30,763 bases of DNA from Euprymna scolopes (GCA_024364805.1 CM044500.1:111998926-112029688); one strand, 5' to 3'. Counted from the stretch's first letter, positions 17,938 to 28,570 are shown. Notes: generated from the sequence alone by a model not told the origin. Made by a program: numbers and translations.

Positions 17938-18760
17938 TGGAAGTGAAAATGTCTGTGTCTGCCCGTCTGTCTATGTACACTTTCCTACCTAATAACTCTG
18001 ACAATTTTCGGTCTGCAGACTCGAGCTTTGAAATAAGGAGTATTGAGATTTGGGAAAATCTTTTTCATCGGTTTCCAGCCAGAAATCTGGCTACAAAGGG
18101 GTCAAAATTCAACGATTTGACCTTTGAGAACTCTACCAATCTCCTCCTCCAATAGTGGGTCTAAATACTTTATATTTAAGATATAGGTTACTTGGACATG
18201 GATTTAACTTTATCAGTTGATTTGAGTCAAAAAACAATAAATTTTAAGGGGTCAGAATTGGAGTCAAATCTTTAAAAAAAATGACGTCTGCGGTCTCTAC
18301 CAAATTACTGAGCCAGATTTTGGCGTAAACATTTAAAATTTTACATAAAGTGTATTCAGACATAGGGCAAGCTTTTTAATCGTTTTTTTTTTCCTGAAAA
18401 TTTGGCTTCCAAGGGTTAAAAGTTCAAAAGAGTTTGCCGTTGCGGTATCTAGCAAACTATTAAGCCAATTTTGTATCTAAACATTTGAAATTTTACATAA
18501 ACAATATTCAGACATACAGCAAGCTTTTTAATCAGTTTTCTGGTGAAAGTTAGCTTCTAAGAGGTCAAAGTTGAAAGAGTTGAACTTTGCAGGCTCTACC
18601 AAATTCCTCCGAAAATTTTGGGTCTAACACTTGAAATTTTAGATGTGGGTTACTTGAACATGGGTCAAACATTTTCATCGAATTTGAGCCGAAAACAATA
18701 AATGTTTAGGGGTCAAAATTGGGGTCAAATTTTAGAAAATTGACGTCTGTGATAAAATCT
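17938..18760. repeat. Tandem array of diverged units of about 155 bp
   Basis: Successive units begin with a TCTACCAAAT- or TCTAGCAAAC-like block (about 18130, 18296, 18449 and 18594), then GGTCTAAA or GTCTAAACA, TTTGAAATTTTA, a variable middle, and a closing GGTCAAA block. An earlier partial unit starts near 18000 (CGGTCTGCAGACTC). Units 1 and 4 share GGTTACTTG-ACATGG and AAAACAATAAAT. Units 2 and 3 share TTTACATAAA, TATTCAGACATA and GCAAGCTTTTTAATC. The order is therefore A-B-B-A. The apparent 72-residue frame at 17937-18155 is not kept between units, so the array is non-coding. Confidence 0.75.
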
Positions 18761-19075
18761 TTGGATGATATTTGCTAGAAAGGTTTAATCCGGTTAAAAT
18801 TAATTATGAAATATAAAAATGCATGAATAAATTGGTCATAAAAATTGTTGGATCAAAGTTAGTAACAAACTGATAATTATTAATAATTATGCAGATTCAA
18901 TTAATTCAGCCTAAACATGGAGAATTCAATATAAATATAGGGTTAAAGATAACTATGTCTAAAAGAGTTAGTGTTATATATAGAACGTAGTATGATTCGG
19001 AGGAAATAATCAATTTGAGTATGTTATCACAATATATATGTGTACACCTATGTATATATTATTTATACATAGATA

Positions 19076-19127
<52 letters not shown>

Positions 19128-19740
19128 TTAAACGAGGTGAATTAAGTTATTTCGAACTGGCTGTATTTGAAGTTTTTCCTGTGTTGGTATAATTAAACTA
19201 GTTCATTTTACGCATTTATTGTAGCTTAAACGGTAATTAATTCTACAGCTTCTGGAATGCATAGATTACGGGATATAAGAGTTAGATTGTTCAATATATT
19301 TCATTTATATTTTGCTCTATTATTTATAAATTGAGTTAAAGCTTTTTGGCTGGGATCGTCTTGAATATATTATCTCACTAAAATTTAATGTATTAAAGGC
19401 AAAATGGGCGCGAGCGCTTGTGTATGTCCGCGAAGGGCTTTTTACATCAGGGTTCTCGCGTCGGTTTGATTCCGCGAGAAGTTTTCGCATGCTTCCCAGA
19501 TTGTAATATCTCAGATTCGCAAACGGGCCTCGTCTTTATCTCTTTTTATTTTATTTTGATCGATTAAGCAAAATTCACACACTGGTGTCGTCTCGGGTGT
19601 TTATTTGTCGTTTTCGTATAATAAAGTGAAATTATTCGAACGCATACGACAGAAAGCAGGAAGCTTAACTGGCCTCCGGCGAGCTCTACTGATGCTTAAT
19701 TTAAGTAATTGGTCCATGGTCAACATTGATTTATATTAAG
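18761..19740. other. Non-coding stretch with (ATT)n and a hairpin
   Basis: A perfect (ATT)n array lies at 19077-19125. A short island richer in CG dinucleotides spans about 19400-19530 and contains a perfect 8-bp hairpin (19453-19480). No gene is recognised. Confidence 0.5.
19453..19480. other. Perfect 8-bp hairpin in a CpG-rich patch
   Basis: TTCTCGCG (19453-19460) pairs with CGCGAGAA (19473-19480). The 12-base loop contains GGTTTGATTC, one base off a B-box. It may be an old tRNA-like arm; this is inference only. Confidence 0.5.
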
Positions 19741-19741
19741 A

Positions 19742-19832
19742 CCCGTGTCACAGTAATTAGTGCATATGGAAAAAATCAATTGTAAAAAATTATATTCTCC
19801 TGAAGGTTCAATCCTCAGTGTGGGCGACCGAA
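19742..19832 (+). repeat. tRNA-like promoter module, probable SINE head
   Basis: TAGTGCATATGG (19758-19769) fits the A-box consensus with one mismatch. GGTTCAATCC (19805-19814) fits the B-box exactly, and the two start 47 bases apart. CTGAAG and CCTCAG flank the B-box loop as an imperfect arm. The intervening part is AT-rich and does not fold into an obvious anticodon arm, so a tRNA-derived SINE relic is favoured over a tRNA gene. Rep-X copy 3 follows about 75 bp downstream. Confidence 0.45.
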
Positions 19833-19904
19833 AAATACAATTGCTAATTACTTAGAAAATCTGCCTAGTCATGGCTGATGAAACTAGAGCAAGTTACGTT
19901 CAGT

Positions 19905-20060
19905 AAATAAATTGTTCCGCTCGAAATTCGGTCCACATTTCCGAGTTCGACAAGATACACCTGAAAATGACCGGCGGTTACATCGACCAAAACGTTGTGA
20001 AAATCACACTCAAGATGAGGACAGTAGTTCGATTAATCCAAATAATACGAATTCTAAGGT
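19905..20060 (+). repeat. Rep-X copy 3
   Basis: The plus frame starts MFRSKFGPHFRVRQDTPEND, then KRCENHTQDEDSSSINPNNT, matching the minus-strand copy at 14850-14554 in residue order and in DNA (CCGAGTTCGACAAGAT). It also matches the split copy at 8930-9425 in DNA. Homology fades after about 20060, although the frame stays open to 20184. Confidence 0.55.
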
Positions 20061-20256
20061 AATACTATTAGATCATCTCAACCATTCAGAAACTTTTATA
20101 ATGCACTTGTTATTTTTATTTTATTTTAATTATTTTGTAATGATTCCCAGTAATGAAATAATAAACACACGTTTCTTACTGTAATTGACGTGCAGGAGGG
20201 AAAAGTCCTAGAAACCCGGCGTTAATGGATAATTCGGCTAGTAAATATAATAAAAA

Positions 20257-20769
20257 TTAGCATGCTTCCCGGCGTTGCCCGGTCGTATAATACGCTTGGA
20301 TATATATTTTTTAATTCATGCAGATACGTATTGAATATTATAGTTATTTTTATCGATTATTATATTGTACCTTATATATACTAGTGATTTGAAAGTAAAC
20401 AAAAAAAAATAACTTTCGTGCCCTCAACTTGAATCGAAACCAAAACAGATAATTCTCCAGCCTAATCTGTTAGCGTATGACCTAAATATATTCGTACGCG
20501 AAAGGTGTAAAAATGACCTTGTTTAATCTATGAGTTTAAATTAGCGCATGGGCATAACAAAGGGTATAGTCGACTCACGCTAGGGCAAGGTCAATGTTTT
20601 GTTTTTTAAATCAATTTTCACCCTGTCATCAGCTATTTTACCGGCTAAAGCCCTAATCGAAAGTGTGCTACAATTCCAAATACCCTATATATCAAATTTC
20701 GACTACGTAGACCACATATTCAGAGAGGAGTTTGGCAAATGCTTTGTGCACACACCCAGACAAGATTAC

Positions 20770-20808
<39 letters not shown>

Positions 20809-20990
20809 TATATATATATATATATTATTTTTCATTTTTTATTTATTCATGTATATATGTATATATATATGTGTGTGTATATATATGTATATATGTATAT
20901 ATGCACACACACACGCATAAATATATATTTTGTGTGTGTGCTAGAACGTTTTCCGATTAAATTCTACGCAATTATGCAGGATGTAATATG
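20257..20990 (-). mobile_element. Possible non-autonomous Helitron-like element
   Basis: Read on the minus strand, the left edge has CCGGGCAACGCCGGG at 20282-20268, then AGCATGCTAA, then T. A GC-rich hairpin a few bases before a terminal CTRR, inserted before T, is the pattern known for Helitron 3' ends. The GGGCAACGCCGGG word is familiar from such ends in invertebrates. The body, about 20300-20776, is AT-rich and non-coding, and passes into (AT)n and (GT)n at 20777-20935. The other end was not located, so limits and class are tentative. Confidence 0.35.
20777..20935. repeat. Compound (AT)n / (GT)n / (CA)n microsatellite
   Basis: (AT)n broken by GATATA, then TATGTATA units, GTGTGTGT and ACACACAC. 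The Ile/Tyr-rich frame across it is an artefact. Confidence 0.95.
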
Positions 20991-21491
20991 ATATATAAAT
21001 TGAATTCAGCAAAACAGTGAAAGTAAACCAATCACATAACAAGAAGCGCTAACAATGAATGTGTAATTAATTAGTGCTCGTTTTCCCTAGCAATTAGTTA
21101 ACGCTCATGTAGTCGCTTTCATATGTATGACTGAGTATATAAAAATGTTCCTTTTAATACTATTTAACTAATTAATTAGGTTTTTAATATCAATGTCAAA
21201 GCGAGTGAAAATACATTAATATGGATATAAATAGATGACAACTGACCAAGTTACGAGTTGTTTATTCATTTTACGTTTAAACAGGGTGCAATACAATCGT
21301 ATTGAGTAAATTTTTAGATGATTCTATGATTTTAAAATTGTTCAAATATCAACCGGTTAATCGGCGTATTTTCAAGTATCTTCGCTTCAACAATTTCGTT
21401 TAGGTTAATTTTGGTTTTTGTATTGACTAATTATTACAGGTTTGCCTTATTATTTTCTTTGCTTTAAAAACAAAATCATTACGAGGATATT

Positions 21492-21527
<36 letters not shown>

Positions 21528-21797
21528 ATACGTGTAGATTTATCCTTTTTCAATTTCATCCATCCAGGAAATAAAGATTTCTTGTTATCATTATAGTATT
21601 TGTTAAGGACATGAATTAAAGTTATGTTTTCATAGAAACTTTACAGGAAATCAACCATTTCTGGCCATTGTAGCGTTTTAGAGTAGTTAATAGTTTTCTT
21701 GATAGCGGACCTTAGGTTCGAGTAACTGTAAGTTAATTAATCAGTTATTGTGAAATAATGCACTTAATATTACGAAATAAATAGCTTCTTCTATCTC
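20991..21797. other. Non-coding stretch with a 33-base poly-T
   Basis: A pure T run lies at 21493-21525. It could be the A-tail of a minus-strand retroposed copy, but nothing recognisable follows on its right. No gene is seen. Confidence 0.5.
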
Positions 21798-21870
21798 AGG
21801 AGTTACCAATCTTGCTTGACTCATGCACCCTTATCACCATTTCAAAAAATACCCCCCCCCATTTCCTGTG
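21798..21870 (+). mobile_element. Possible hAT-type transposon end
   Basis: CAGGAGTTACCAATCTTGCT followed by ATGCACCC and a run of ten C resembles the CAGGGGTTCYCAACCTTTTT ends of hAT elements. No matching inverted end or 8-bp duplication was found to the right, so this is weak. Confidence 0.3.
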
Positions 21871-22162
21871 CTTTCTAATATTGCCTGCGTCAACATCGCA
21901 CTGTAAATAATACGCAAATATTACTAAAAAAACTTTTTTATTTTTTTTAAATTTACATTTACAGCGTTAAATGGAATTTACAGCATAATGGGATTTTACA
22001 AATTATATGCAAATTGAAAATCTTGCTTGATATATAAAAATTGAATAAAAGTAAATAGTTTGTATTTTATATTCAAGATTAAGTATATAACAGGCCAAAT
22101 TAAAAGTAACATAATAAAACGTTCTATGAATAAGAAATATTATAAATCTCTAATTATATTAT

Positions 22163-22424
22163 TCAGAAGATAACAGCCAATTCTGTTTTTAGAGAATCCC
22201 CATGGTATTTAAAACGTGTTTGTTCTTGTCTTTGTGATAATGATAAACATTTTGCAAGTGTTGCTTCATCTTTGCTGGTTTCAGACTCATTTCGAGAAAC
22301 TTTACTACAAATAACACGCTGGTTCTTTTCTTCTCTATTTATGATAAGGGATGCGGATCCATATTCAATATTTGAATGATCGTTATTTTCTTTTTTTCGA
22401 TATTCATGATGGGCTTCGAATTCC
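22163..22424 (-). CDS. Candidate terminal coding exon, unknown protein
   Basis: On the minus strand TTTTCTTGCTTTTATTCAG, a pyrimidine-rich splice acceptor, is preceded by a branch-point-like TTTTAAC and ends at 22425. From 22424 an open frame of about 86 residues runs to a TGA at 22163. It reads EFEAHHEYRKKENNDHSNIE, then GSASLIINREEKNQRVICSK, then ESETSKDEATLAKCLSLSQR, and ends LKTELAVIF. Composition is mixed, charged and not repeat-driven, unlike nearly every other frame in the window. The C-terminal VIF would suit a class II PDZ ligand, which is speculation. The frame is also open upstream of the acceptor to 22504, so it is not proof of splicing. I do not recognise the protein. Any upstream exons would lie at higher coordinates, possibly outside the window. 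Confidence 0.35.
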
Positions 22425-22504
22425 CTGAATAAAAGCAAGAAAAAGTTAAAACCATAAATGGATTGAAAATTCATTCCCTGAGAATCCAAAATTAAACCCT
22501 CCAT

Positions 22505-22969
22505 AAAGAATTTATATTCTACGTCTATCCAAGAAAAAAGAATTCTTTAAAAAATAAGAATAATTTAATCGTAATGAGATGTTTCAATATGTATTTATTA
22601 ATAATGTATCTATTCTATTAAAAAACAACAGAACATTATAGATTTTATTAGCTAGGTTGTGTATTTCGTGATACAAACGCTGTTTAAATTGTAAAAGGAA
22701 ATACGTATTTTATAAGTATACAACACAAAATACAACGCCAATATTTTATAAAAATAAACAAACATGTATTTGCTTAAAACATATATTTCGACGTGATAGA
22801 CCTTCCTCAGAATATTTTTCTTTTTCGTGCCGGAATGTAACGACGAAAAAGCGCAGGAGTATAAATCCGTGCATTTTTCTTTAACGGTCATATTCTACAA
22901 TGTATTGGAGAGAATGCGTGAAGCTCTTGGTGAGAAATATTTAGGCTGTGTTCTCCGCGATAACCGTTG
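22505..22969. other. Non-coding stretch
   Basis: A 79-residue minus frame (22652-22891) starts near an AATACATTGTAG that could be an acceptor, but it is rich in Tyr and Phe from AT-rich DNA and has no other support. Confidence 0.4.
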
Positions 22970-23272
22970 AAAAAAGCACATAGATTTTTAAGAGTAAATT
23001 ATTTTCGTCTTAACACCAGGCCACGTAAAAAATATTATTAAGAAAACGTACCACGTCGACAAACCTATACCATACTATTCTATTTTTAATTTTAAACAAA
23101 ATGTATATGACGGAGCGCACAACATAAATATTTCACACCAAGGGAGCCACGCGTCCTTCTCTGGATTAAAAAATACCACTAGTGAAGAAAAACAGATGTT
23201 TACTATTGAATTATTTTTGTCGTAACATCTTGCCACGGAAAATAAAAATATTTTGAAGACGATGTATAATTT
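22970..23272. repeat. Diverged direct repeat, two units of about 80 bp
   Basis: Unit 1 (about 22975-23055) has AAATTATTTTCGTCTTAACA, GCCACGTAAAAAATATT and AAGAAAACGTA. Unit 2 (about 23190-23270) has GAATTATTTTTGTCGTAACA, GCCACGGAAAATAAAAATATT and GAAGACGATGTA. They share orientation with a period near 215 bp. No coding potential was seen. Confidence 0.6.
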
Positions 23273-23879
23273 TTGTTTTTAAAAAAAATATATGTTTGTT
23301 TCTTTTACAAAATCGTTGCCTTGTAGTTTGTCTTGTAAGCATACGTATTTTATTCTATAGATTTTATTTTTAAAGATGCAATGCATATTATATGTAGAGT
23401 CAAGTACAATACTCATAATTTACGAGCGATAACACCTTAGATGCCTAAATGAGGAACACTTATAGCATGAATTTATGCGGTAATTAATAATCCATTTTAT
23501 AAATTCGTGTGCTAAAATTCGATCACCACAATGCTCCAATATGTTGAATTACAACTGCATCTTTAATTTATTAGAGTAGACATATTAGTATGATGCAGTC
23601 TTCTTCCTGTTTGTTTCATTGTTGAATTTACTGGACTTGATAGTTTGTCTATTTTATTTAATTATAAATTAATAATGTCAATAATCATTTTCGATACTGT
23701 GTTCATATGTAATTCAAACTTGTCATTCTCGTTCATCGTTTCTAATCCTAGAAAAGTCGACATGATTCCAGTTCCGTTTGATAGAAACCGGTTCTCTTTT
23801 TTATTGCAGACTATCTACTATTTGGCCAGTTATGTACAAATCCCAAGAGCGATAAGAGTCTTCTCCAGTGTCTGAAAAT
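23273..23879. other. Non-coding stretch
   Basis: No gene is recognised. The 76-residue frame at 23645-23875 has no recognisable features and ends at the start of the mariner-A homology. Confidence 0.4.
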
Positions 23880-24598
23880 AAGACAATGTTCTACGAGCAA
23901 GATTGGCTGTATAACTCATGCTCTCTACCGATCAATCTTATGACAACAGCACCATTGCCAGCAGCCTCGAAATGCACATTTGGACGATTCAACGCTTAAG
24001 GCAAAGCTCAACGAAGTTTCTGGCAACGGTTATGGTTTTTGTTGCGGTTTCAAGTGAGGGCCACATCATGCCAGATTACATCTTCGAAGTCGGCTTGAAT
24101 GTAAGGACCGAAGTGCACCTAGATGTGCTGAAGAGTGTGGGGATCCCCTTGGCATAATGAGGTCCAGCTAGCAGACTCTGGGTGTGGCAGTAGGGCTCGG
24201 AACCGACCCATAAGTTCAAAGGCTTGGCTTCAAAAGGAGTGCTATTACTTTGTAACCTTCTCAAAGTGCTCCCTCTTCTCTCCCGCTCTTAACCTTCTGG
24301 GCGATTTCGTTTGATCATACGTCGAGAACATTACCAACAGAAACTTCTACAACACAAAAGCCAGATCGCCGCCATCCGCCGAGTATTCGGCGACCCTCCG
24401 CCGGCGCTTGTGGAAATGACATGATCTCAGTTCCGGACCCGTATCGAGGCGGTGGTTTTGGCTTGAGGCAGCTTCATTGAATTGATGTCAGCTATACTAC
24501 ATAATTAAGTTACCTAAATTTACTTAGTCGATAAAAGTTATAAAATAAAGCTATAGCGTTTATTTCTTTAGGGCGACAAATTTATCGTTCCACGTTGT
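23880..24598 (+). mobile_element. Mariner-A: decayed mariner-like transposon, transposase C-terminal half and 3' end
   Basis: The frame at 23918-24157 includes KFLATVMVFVAVSSEGHIMP and IFEVGLNVRTEVHLDVLKSV, which correspond to the KFPATVMV-GVVSSEG-MPPHFF block of mariner-type transposases. Other frames continue the family order: WVWQ, a stop, GSEPTHKFK (relatives have VWQQDSAPSH, so the second catalytic Asp is replaced), AWLQKECYYFVTFSKCSLF with SPALNLLGDFV (relatives SPDLNPLDYFVW), YVENITNRNFYNTKA, and RVFGDPPPALVEM then SQFRTRIEAVV. The 3' end GGGCGACAAATTTATCG followed by TTCCACGTTGTA fits the terminal inverted repeat of this family, ending at about 24598 with TA. Several frameshifts and stops make it inactive. 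It is distinct from mariner-B. Confidence 0.8.
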
Positions 24599-27575
24599 AA
24601 TATTATTATTATTTTTTTTTTACATAGGAGTGATCACTTATCAAGGCCCGGAGGCCACACGTGGATAAGGGTTATAGAGTGTACAGTAATCAATGGAATA
24701 ATATTTTAGTCATCGTTAGTAGTGGAGATTGGTGAATTGGATTACTTAAAGGGGCGGTTAACCAAGAATTTGTTTATGTTGGACTTGAAGACAACTAAGT
24801 TGTAGTCAGCTGCGAAAGCAGGCAAATGAAAGAGTGTTCCACAGTCGTTCAGTTCTAAAAAAGAAGCTTTGTCCATGGAATCTACATTTATATTTAGGCA
24901 CAGATAAAGATTTGAAAAAATTAGCAACAGTAGTTTCAGCTAGACGGGTGTTTTTCGTGAGAGATTGGCGAGGGGGAAATAGAGATTGCAGCTCAGACGA
25001 GCACTTGCCATGGAAATAACGATAAAACAAAGATAGGCTCGCAACGTCTCTTCTGTGGGAAAGAGGTTGGTGGGAAGAGAAAAATGCATCCCTCACTAAG
25101 CTACGAAGACTATTTGTAACGCTGTCAAAGCAGGATGTTGCTTCTAGCAGCTCCTGCCCATATGTGGCAACAGATCTCCACCCTTGGACGTATTTGGCTT
25201 TTATATAGATAGATAATTGCATCAACACTGAGATATCTACTGGAACGGTAGAAGGATCTCACCATTTTTCCAGCGACCTTGGCAACATATTTGATTTACG
25301 TATTCCATTTCAGATCAGGAGTAAAGGTCAAGCCCATAAGCTTAACAAAACAGAGCCACCCCTAGACGAGCGTCATTCATTTCATTTGATACCAGATGGA
25401 AATCAGAGCGTTGAATATGTGAAGATAGAAGCTTGGTTTTAGATGCATTAAAAGTAACCAGCCACCTCTTCTCCCATTGTACCATGCGGTCAAGAACAAA
25501 GGAGAGAGAATCAGAGAGAACTTGGTCATTTACGGCTATTGGTGTGTCGCCATAGATGGTAGTGTTGTCAGCATAAATATCAACGAATGATCTAAGTATG
25601 TATGTGGGGAGATACTTAATGTAGATCAGAAAGAGAGTTGAGCCCAGGATGAACTCCTGAGGGCCTCCAGTATTGATACTCTGTGCTTCTGATTTCTGTC
25701 CATAAACCCCTACTTTTATGAGCTTATAAGAGAGAAATGATTTAATAATTGAGAAGACATTTCCAGCTATTACGTAGCTGGAAATCTCGTGACGTTCGCT
25801 ATTTTGCCATACCTATCAAAGGATTTTGATGCATCAGGAGCAATTGTACTCGAAGGGAAGCCTTTGTCGAGAGATTCACTAATCCTATGAGATATAACCG
25901 TTAGCATACATGCTGTAGATCTAGTAGAACAGAAACAATATTGCATGTTACTAAGAAGGTTATTTCGGCTGAGGTGGTTGAATACTTTTTTATTTAATAT
26001 GGATTCCAGCAACTTACTCATGATTCAGATAAGACATTGGTCTGTACTGAGAAGGAGATGACCTATCACCCGAGTTCTTAAATACAGGGCATACAGATGA
26101 GGTTTTCCAGGGCGTTGGGAAGTAATTCTCTTTACGACAACGCTTAAACAGTTTTGTAAGTATGGGAACATAGTTTTGGTTGTAGCTTTTTTAACACTGT
26201 AATTGGAATCCTATGAGTGGCAATTGCCTTATTGGATTCATGGTGCTTGATAAGCCTGGCGACATCTAGCACAGATATTTGCATATCGCATAGCGTGTTG
26301 CCTGTTACATGAGGAAATACAGAGGGTGATGGGGGCGGTCGCATCCGGTAGAATTAGCTGCAAAGTCCTTGGCAAAGAGTTCGGCTTTGTCTGAGGCTGA
26401 CGAGATGATCTCAGGTCCATCGATGATGGTGGAAATAGAGCACACACTTCTGTTCAGGATTCTCTTTTCTATTTGCAAAACTGGTGGGAACCAAGCCACT
26501 GCACAGCTACTTTGGATTAACAGACTGAGCATATAGCTCTCTTACATTTTTTTTTATTATTCTTTTACAGTGGTTGCTGGCAGTCCTGAAAGCGGCTTTA
26601 GTCTCAGTAAATCTATTACATTGGAAGCTATGAAAAAAGTGATTTCTGTGCGCAATGGCAGCAGAACATTCTGGGGAGAACCATGGCTGGCTGCTACGTT
26701 TTTTGCTAATTTTTTTGGAGGGTATGAATCGGTATATGCATACAATTAACCAGTCTGTCTCTATAGAGAGAATACGTTCTTTTTAAACATAGGACGCAGG
26801 GGTAGATCAGATATTAATGTACGGAAGCTATTCTATTCAGCTATTGAGTATCGATATACAGTACGATGGAGAGATACGTATAAGGACTAATTACATTTCA
26901 TTTTTCTCTTAACTGATACAATTGAGTGATCGGAAGATCCCGGAGTAGACAGAACCAAAGGGCAAGTTATGAAAAAAATGTCTGGAAGGCTTGCATACTG
27001 ACGGTTAGTATCAGACACACTGGTAGGTTCGTGAACAATCTGAGTGAGATCATAAGTAATGGAGAAATCATGACAGAACCTCCCCTCATCATCTGTCTTG
27101 TTTAAGTGGGTCAACCATTCCACCTTGTGGACATTGAAGTCACCACAGGTGTGAATGTTATCCATGTGATAAGCAGATAGGATGTGGTAAATTTTCTCAA
27201 ATAGTATCTTAAAGATAGTAACTACGCTGTTGTGGGGGCGATAGAGGGCAAATATAAATGCGGTGGTGTAAGCAAGTGCAACTTGAAAGCATATATAGAG
27301 TAAATTACGGTATTATCTAAGGATATCCCTACCACATGGATAGTCATCTTTAGTGTAGGCCAATTTTTCATACCGATGGCGACCTCGGGGTCAGATTTTG
27401 ATTGTAAGTTAGAGTATCGTTTAATTACGAAGTCATCTAGAGACATGGTCGGTCGAATGCCAGTTTTCGCTTAAGAATTATATGTCCGGTTTTATCTCCT
27501 ACAATTGAGGTTCAACCTCTGGAAGATTGGAGCGTAGACTCCTGATGTTGGAGAAGGAGACATGGTACTGAGAGT
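24599..27575 (-). mobile_element. LINE-A copy 4: nearly full-length ORF2, inactive
   Basis: On the minus strand ORF2 runs from about 27570 to 24750. The endonuclease (APE-type) part starts SFSNIRSLRSNLPEVEPQL and continues MSLDDFVIKRYSNLQSKSDP. It has GDFN (within HTCGDFNVHKVEWL, about 27145) and ends in PGSSDHSIV (about 26930), so the catalytic Asp-His pair remains. A linker follows (26745-26305) with LQIEKRILNRSVCSISTIID. The reverse transcriptase spans about 26030-25440, with LLSNMQYCFCSTRSTACMLT, ISHRISESLDKGF and ASKSFD, and then the active site, which reads YADN instead of YADD (AAC codon, 25566-25564). The thumb (25228-24806) has PLSHRRDVASLSLFYRYFHG and LSVPKYKCRFHGQSFFF. The tail carries the shared hairpin, then an A-run and (AAT)n reaching 24599, directly against the mariner-A end. 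Frame changes number at least several. ORF1 was not identified. Confidence 0.88.
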
Positions 27576-28309
27576 CTACGTTGGAATATGGGGTTTAGGT
27601 CTATTCGCGTATTTTTTCTGGAAATATTTCATAATGAAGTTTTGGGAATTGTGGAATAGATCGACAAACTTGGTTAGAGCAGAGTTGAGAGGGAAACTTA
27701 GAGAAAAAAAGAAAGGAAGAATGATTTTTTTTTCATTTTTTCCAGCACCCTTACTAGTGACATGGCCACATGGATAGACACAGAAACAGAAAATTCCCGA
27801 CATCTCAGGTCACTGTTCACGCAAATACTGCCGACCTAGTAAAGCAGCTTTTTATTCTCTTTGTCAGAAAAATCATTCATTGCAAATTAGAAGAAGCGAT
27901 ACGTACTTGATCTGCCGATAACGCACCCATAGTGCATTATCTATTCTCTATTAAAAAAATAATAGGTACGAGGGACTTATTAATATCTATTTAATATAAG
28001 TCCGTTGCTGCATTTCCAATTGACGATGGCATTCCTGTTTACTCTATTTGCAATGCTTCCCCACGGGACAGAGTTGGACACCAGGGCTGTTTTTTAACGT
28101 GGAGAAAAGGAACACAAATTTTAAATTGCCTCAGTCGTGAAGGACCTCTCCTTCTCTGAGAGAGAACAAGAAATTGAAGTGCGGCATCTGAAGAACAGAG
28201 GATGATATTGGAAGATAGTTTTCCTTCCCATATTAACACCTGGATTTGTAATGTGGAGTTGGCAAGCAGGTTCAGAAAATTTTCATTTAAATACGCCATT
28301 AAGTAAAAA
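27576..28309. other. Stretch upstream of LINE-A copy 4
   Basis: It may contain the 5' untranslated region or ORF1 of LINE-A, but no conserved motif is visible. Minus frames at 27576-27803 (75 residues) and 28039-28299 (86 residues) are open. Neither shows an RRM, zinc knuckle or coiled coil, and there is no other full-length copy to compare with. Confidence 0.4.
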
Positions 28310-28570
28310 TTAAAAGTTAATTAGTGAAAGGAACCTTTAGTTGGGCAGACTCAAATAGAAAGTTGGTATTTAAGTAAAATAAAAGGTAAAAAAAAAATAC
28401 AAAAGTGTAAACGAAATACATGCAATGAAAAACATATACAAGGATTTTTAAGTATTCTTACTTGCTTGCCAAACATATTTGGGACATAAAGGTCCAGGGT
28501 GCTATTTTAACATAACTGTCTTCTCTAGAATATGCGTTGCTCAGTACACGCGGCCGTTTTTCCCCCATCT
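28310..28570. repeat. Spaced direct repeat, unit 1
   Basis: Unit 1 aligns with 28840-29105 over its full length: TTAGTGAAAGGAACCTTTAG, GACTCAAATAGAAAG, ATACAAAAGTGTAAAC, CTTACTTGCTTGCCAAACAT, ATTTGGGACA, GTGCTATTTTAACATA and CAGTACACGCGGCCG. Identity is about 80-85% by eye. The spacing between equivalent points is about 530 bp. No coding frame is conserved. Confidence 0.8.

Noticed and set aside
17938-18760. CRISPR-like array
   Set aside because: Units of about 155 bp lack short identical repeats and unique spacers, and the window is eukaryotic in character.
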